Of a stretch of DNA of 64,000 nt, positions 58,821-64,000 are shown piece after piece; the stretch's first letter is position 1, and each line of letters opens with the position of its first letter. The notes below the pieces were generated by a model. The model did no database searches, was not told the origin of the DNA, and saw only the letters and a list, made by a program, of their open reading frames with translations. This stretch comes from Lingula anatina. Taxonomy: Eukaryota > Brachiopoda > Lingulata > Lingulida > Lingulidae. The stretch is taken from NCBI RefSeq assembly GCF_001039355.2, contig NW_019773614.1:274618-338617 (forward strand), read 5' to 3'. The position numbers and the translations under genes are program-made.

Positions 58821-61800
58821 ATGGCCGACCAAGGAGGGTGGCCGTTTTCCTCCGATCCTTTACCCGATCTAGGAGCAAGTTTCAATGTACCTTCAGACTT
58901 AGAAACAACAGGAATAGGTGATATAGATGGTAAGAGCATTTTGTGAAATTTTGGTGTTTGTAGGACTTGTACATCCAAAGTTATGCACGTTGTTTACAAC
59001 TTGCCACCAGTCCTAAAAGAACCGTGTTTGTGCGCTCCAGCTGTCAGAACAGTTTCATTAGCATTAACTTTGAAAAGCATGACATAAATGGTCAACACTT
59101 GATTTATTGTATGGGACTGCTGTTGCTGTAAATGTTTCTGGTAAAATAATTACAATTCGTTGGTGTATTCCCAACTCCTTTAGTCTAATCTGAGCAATTG
59201 TTTTATGTCAAGGAAAATGGACAATCAGCCTGTTACTATCAAGTGTGACGCGACGAGATCTCAGTGCTAGACTTTTCTTATAGTCTTTCTAAATAGATAT
59301 TGCTCTGAACGATGAAAAATGTATTTCAATGTCAAATTCAGTTCACATCAGGTCTTGAAGTTGAGTGTCATGGTACTACTGAACTTGCGTACTGCATTTT
59401 GAGACCTGCATACAGTTATCTACCCAGTATCTTGAGTAAAGTTGGCTTTTATGTGTACATTTCAGTGTTGCATCAGTTGTAAATGTTATTTTTGATTTTC
59501 TTATTTGACAAATGAATTGATATCTAAATTAATATCCACACGTCATTGCTTGTTTTTCAGATATGATGCAATATTTGTGTCCTGGTGCACCTCCAGATGA
59601 TTTGTTTGATGGTCAGTTATCAGCTATCAAAACAGACCCAGATCTCTTGTCTCCAGTGCTGGATGACCCGAACTTAAATCTGGACAATTTGGATGCTCTT
59701 CTAAATTTCAATGAGTCACAGACACTTAAACCTCCCCCTGATTACAAGCAAGTAACACAGCAGCAGCAGCAGCCACTGAGACAGTTGTTTCAACAACAGC
59801 CACAAATTCAACAGAAGCAGCAACAATCAGTGCAGAATGTGAAGCAACAGCAGCCACAGCAGTTATTATTACAACAGCTAGCACAGCAAGTGGAACAGCA
59901 GAAATTACAAAATGCCTTGCAGAATTTACAACGGCAACAGCAGCAGCAGCAACAACAGCAGCAAGCACAAGTTACTTTACAGCAGCTACAACAGGTATGT
60001 ACACATTTATGTCAAAGCTGCTGCAAAATCTCACATTAAAGGTAAACTTTATTTTGTAGAAAATTTAAAATGATAAAATTTAAAAGACTTGTGTTCAATG
60101 AAGTTAGTTGGTTTTTGGTTACTTTTAAATTGTGTTTTTAGTATGATTGAAATATTTTAAATTTAATGTTTTTTTTTTTTTTTTCAGTTGTTACTGCAAG
60201 CACAGATGAAGCCAGATACCTCCCCAAAGGTAGTTACCATCTCCACCACCTCTCCAGCTCTGAGTAATCTGAGCAATGTGAACACTGTGACCACTTCAGT
60301 CAACCCTGTCCAAACTGTGGTGACCACTAGCCAAGGCAGCGCAATACTGACCACAAGTATCCCCATACAGCTGGTGGACGCTGAGAAGGTTCCCATCTCC
60401 AGGTTGAATACATCTCAGACCAAAAACCCACCCAAGGGAGAGAAGAGGACAGCACATAATGCTATTGAGAAAAGATACAGGCTCAGTATCAATGATAAGA
60501 TTCTGGAGCTGAAAGACCTTGTGTCAGGGACTGATGCTAAGGTATGAAATGTTTGGAAGTATCATTAAGTGTTTTATGATGCACATCATAAGTATTTGGT
60601 TGAGTATGAAAAATAGTTGTCTAATTTTCATTTAACATGGATTTAACTGTTGCAAGTAAGTATGTTATGTAGCTGTTCACACTATGTTTTATTTTTTTAG
60701 TTGAACAAGTCTGCAGTATTGAGAAAGGCCATTGAATATGTGAAATACATGCAACAACAGAACAATAGATTGAAGCAGGAAAATATGGCTCTCAAGATGG
60801 CCTTGAAGAAGCAGAGTAAGTATTATGGATTATTTACATGTGGGGGGGGGGGGGTAAAAAATATGGGTGCAATTATTTCAATATTAAGGGTTGTTTGACT
60901 AATAAGTATTGTTTGACTAATAAGTATTGTTTTTATTCAGACATTGCAGATTTACTGACCAGTGGTCAAGAATACTTGACCCCACCTAATTCTGAGACTG
61001 GATCTCCAATCCACAGTCCTCCAACCAGTGATACTGACCAGCCAGTAAGTCCATGTTCTAGTGAGGACAGCAACTCTTCAGGTAATTTTAAGGACTTATG
61101 ATGTGATTTATAGCTTATGAAATATGCTGTTGTTAAACTATTTGTTTCACCATAATACATTTGCCTTAAAAGATCTATCACTGGCTGTGATGTTAAGATG
61201 AGAAACTGAAGATCAATGTGTAATGCTTTTAGATGGCAGCAGCAGTCTTACTACCCGCGCCATGATGGACAGGTCTCGCATGGCCCTGTGTGTGTTCATG
61301 TTTGCTATCTTGGCATTCAACCCTTTTGGTGCACTGATGGGCAGTGTGGACAGGGGAATAGCTGGGGATTACACAGGGGGACACATGGGCAGTGCAAGGA
61401 CGCTTAACAGCCTGGGAAGTGAAGGTAAGTTTGATGAATACATTAAATCATAAATCTGAAACTTTTGTAAAACATGATTGATAAGATTCTGTTTGGTGTA
61501 AAATGAAAAAAGTACACTTCAACGAGTTGCATAGAATAACTATATGTCAACATCAAGATTGTCACTTTTTACTTCAGATCTTGCAAGTGGTCCAGTCAGC
61601 TGGTGGGATTGGTTATTCCCTTCAGCATTCATATGGATGTTGAACACAATACTGGTGTTTGGGGTGCTGGCCCGTATTCTCATCTATGGAGAACCTGTGA
61701 CCAAGCCCTTATCTGAAACCTCAGTGCAGTTTTGGCGGCATCGCAAGCAGGCAGATATGGATTTAGCACGGGTAAGTACATTATAGGTGTGATGGTGTTA

Positions 61801-62590
61801 CAATTTAATCCAAGACTTTAAATTTTTTTTTTTTAATGTTTTAATTGAACAGTATATTGATGTAACATTTATAAATTGTTGTATATTCATGTCACCTTCC
61901 AAGATTCAAAAACAAGTGTACTCATTTTAGGGGGAATACAACACGGCCAACATTCAACTACAGAAAAGTCTTTCTGCCATTGGTCGTTCCTTACCAACCT
62001 CCAACTTTGACCTAGCAGCAAGTATGTTTTGGAACCTCCTGCGCCAGGCCCTTCATCGTCTCTATATTGGCAAGTGGATGTCCTGCAGGGCCGGGGGCTT
62101 GAGGACAAGTGAATCCAAGGCCACAGAAGCCAAGCAGTCCTCAAAGAATGCTGCTTTGGCCTATCATAAGCTAAACCAACTATGGCTAACAGGTAGGAAA
62201 CATTATCATGTCAAGATAAATATGTTTTATATTCTATCAAATTGTTAACAGTAAAACCAATTCCCCCTATGAAAATGACACTTTAAGCTGAACTCTTGCT
62301 GAAAGGTTGCAGTGTTAGCAATTGTTTGCTCACTCTTTAAGTGCCTAAAAACAGCTTGTTGTTGAAAAGTGACAAGGCAAATGAAGCTTTCTGTAAGTCC
62401 CTTTTCTGTTTTGTTTCTTAGGACATGGTGGCGGAGGTGTGCTGTCAGGTTTAAATCTAGCACTGAGTAGTGTGAACTTGGCCGAAGCTGCTGCAGACCA
62501 AATATCCCAGGAGTCTCTGGCTGAAATCTATGCCACTGCAGCTGTCACTGCTAAAGTGGGCCTACCAGTTGCAATGCAGTTCCTTGCAGT

Positions 62591-62633
<43 letters not shown>

Positions 62634-64000
62634 TTTGATAGGCAGGAAGGGGGTGGGGGAGCATTCACATGCCAACATCAACCAGTATATGTAGAATTTG
62701 AGACCATGAACATATATTATGGAGTAATCATATTTTGTAGATAGGTTTTTTCATGCATCAGTGTGATCATGAACAGTACATCTTATCACTTCTGCATTCT
62801 AGCGTTATTTCCTGAGCAAGGCCAGGACTGTGTGTAAGAGTGGCAGTGGTCAAATCCCTGTATCCATGCAGTGGCTATGTCACCCACTGGGACACAGGTT
62901 CTTTGTTAGTGGCAACTGGACCATTGGCAGCAAGGACAGCATTTATAGCTCACTGACCAGTGAAGGTGAGACACTGAACATCTGGCTCACAACATTCTAG
63001 CAATTTTACACTGTGTTACCTACAAATTAGTTGGTTCAATAACTGCAAAAAGATTTTAGCTTTTTGATTTGTATCAAAGTTAAGATTAACAAAATCGTTG
63101 ATATCATAATATTTCTACACAGTCATTATGTCAGAGGTGGCATAGAATAGTTGTTGAATGTGATCCTGTATGTTTCAGCTGACCCGCTGGCCTGTGTAAT
63201 GCGTGCGTTCAGAGAGCACCTGCTGGAGAAGGCCTTGTACACACTGGTCACTCCTGGTTACAGTTCACCAAACATCCACAATGGTGACCACAGTGCAGAT
63301 GGGTAGGTTTATTAAGTTGGCACATTCTCTGTAAAATCATCTTTGTTTGACATATCTTGTATTGAATTTGATTTGCTGGATCTGAAAAAAAGTTACCAGC
63401 TCAAGTGGTCTAAAGTTTTTTCTTTCATAAAGGTACGTTTGGATGTAGCAATGATGCAAAAATATTTTATCAGAAAATGTGAAAATACAAGAGAGATCAT
63501 TTATGTCTTGTCTTATCTGTTAAAGTCATAATAACTCTTCATTTTGGCCAAAAATTGGATTTTCCTGGAGTAAACGGCAATTTTCCCGTACTTACCAATG
63601 GTCAGCGACCCCATTCCTGCATTCAAAGTTAATCCAGGGTTTTTTTCCTAAACGTACGGTTTTTTGTTAAAATCTCTTAAGAGATTTTTACTGACGGAGC
63701 TCTCTCTGACATNATTGCTTTAATCTTACTATTCTCTCTGGGTTACTTTTGGTCAGTGAAATCTGTTGTAATGTGAATTCTGTCTGGTTTTTGGTGTATA
63801 AACGTTAAAAGTCGGTCCTGTCTTCTCTAGGTCGCCCTCAGTCAGTGAGGTCCTGCAGTACAGCCAGCTACTAGCAGACTGCTCCAATGCAGCCAGCACT
63901 GTGGTCAAGTTGGAGGGAGGCGTGATGATAGTCAGTGGGGACGAGGTGTCCAGATGGTGGTCAGCTGTTCTGTCTGTTGGAGCCTATTGGTTGATGGGAG
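58821..64000 (+). CDS. SREBF: Sterol regulatory element-binding protein (SREBP), cut by window end
   Basis: Exons: 58821-58929, 59561-59994, 60188-60541, 60701-60815, 60941-61081, 61233-61424, 61578-61771, 61931-62192, 62422-62588, 62803-62965, 63179-63302, 63831-64000 (open); about 808 residues visible. SREBP is an ER-membrane transcription factor released by S1P and S2P when sterols are low. An acidic activation region ([19 protein letters not shown]) is followed by a Gln-rich stretch. The bHLH (266-298) has [16 protein letters not shown], with Tyr278 as the SREBP signature. A leucine-zipper helix follows, then an FBW7-type phosphodegron TPPNS (351-355). The S2P site DRSRMALC lies at membrane segment 1. 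The luminal loop has a possible S1P site RTLN (440-443). After membrane segment 2 the regulatory domain starts [23 protein letters not shown] and continues with RxxLxK-type helices. Bilaterian invertebrates usually have one copy. Confidence 0.95.
62589..62632 (+). repeat. (GT)n microsatellite at a splice donor
   Basis: A GT run of about 19 units begins within the donor (GCA|GTAAGTGTGTG) of SREBP exon 9. Length variation here touches the intron immediately after the donor consensus. Confidence 0.95.
63519..63724. repeat. Dispersed palindrome-containing MITE-like repeat, copy 2
   Basis: The more complete copy of the element at 5751-5925, inside the SREBP intron 63303-63830. Starts TTAAAGTCATAATAAC and ends ATTGCTTTAA, an inverted match to the TTAAAGCAAT start of copy 1. 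The central AAAATCTCTTAAGAGATTTT is palindromic. A single N lies at 63713. Confidence 0.7.

Noticed and set aside
59726-59968. 80-codon minus-strand Ala/Val-rich open frame
   Set aside because: Shadow of the SREBP CAG/CAA-coded Gln-rich stretch.

Overview
The window is nuclear DNA from an animal, most likely a marine invertebrate bilaterian (hemichordate, cephalochordate or lophotrochozoan grade). Genes are split by many GT-AG introns, code for bilaterian proteins and lie in AT-rich DNA full of microsatellites and small inverted-repeat transposons. There are two assembly gaps (8081-8658 and 57262-57740) and two single N bases (33212 and 63713). The species cannot be fixed from sequence alone. 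All exon limits are read by eye from splice signals and reading phase.

Layout. 1-17375 is gene-poor. It holds an isolated minus-strand signal-peptide exon (5097-5195), a decayed Tc1-like transposase, several MITE-like repeats and a gap. 17376-32555 (+) is a 20-exon secreted or surface lectin: signal peptide, C-type lectin domain, about 14 sushi/CCP domains, one Cys-bounded module that carries a frameshift, and a Thr/Ser-rich linker. 32697-33860 is a fold-back repeat element with GGACAATTCCCCCC minisatellite ends. 34095-36085 (-) is a GH18 chitinase-family gene that stops about two thirds of the way through its catalytic domain. 39454-41951 (+) is a type II membrane protein with Thr-rich stalks and three chitin-binding (CBM14/peritrophin-A) domains.

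The right half is a compact block of conserved housekeeping and ciliary genes: SUPT7L (43002-46822, -) head-to-head with TTC29 (48378-52929, +), then SQSTM1/p62 (54305-58162, -) head-to-head with the SREBP gene (58821 to the window end, +). SREBP is cut off by the window edge.

How the genes relate. The left cluster (lectin, chitinase-like protein, membrane chitin-binding protein) suggests glycan or chitin recognition at a surface, perhaps in gut or immunity; this is inference from domains and proximity. The p62/SREBP pair shares about 660 bp of promoter DNA with a TFEB-type E-box, an antioxidant-response-like site and an inverted CCAAT box. Points most worth checking: paired 5-cysteine sushi domains, the fold-back element where two convergent genes both end, the lost catalytic aspartate in the chitinase, and a swapped order of KEAP1- and LC3-binding motifs in p62.
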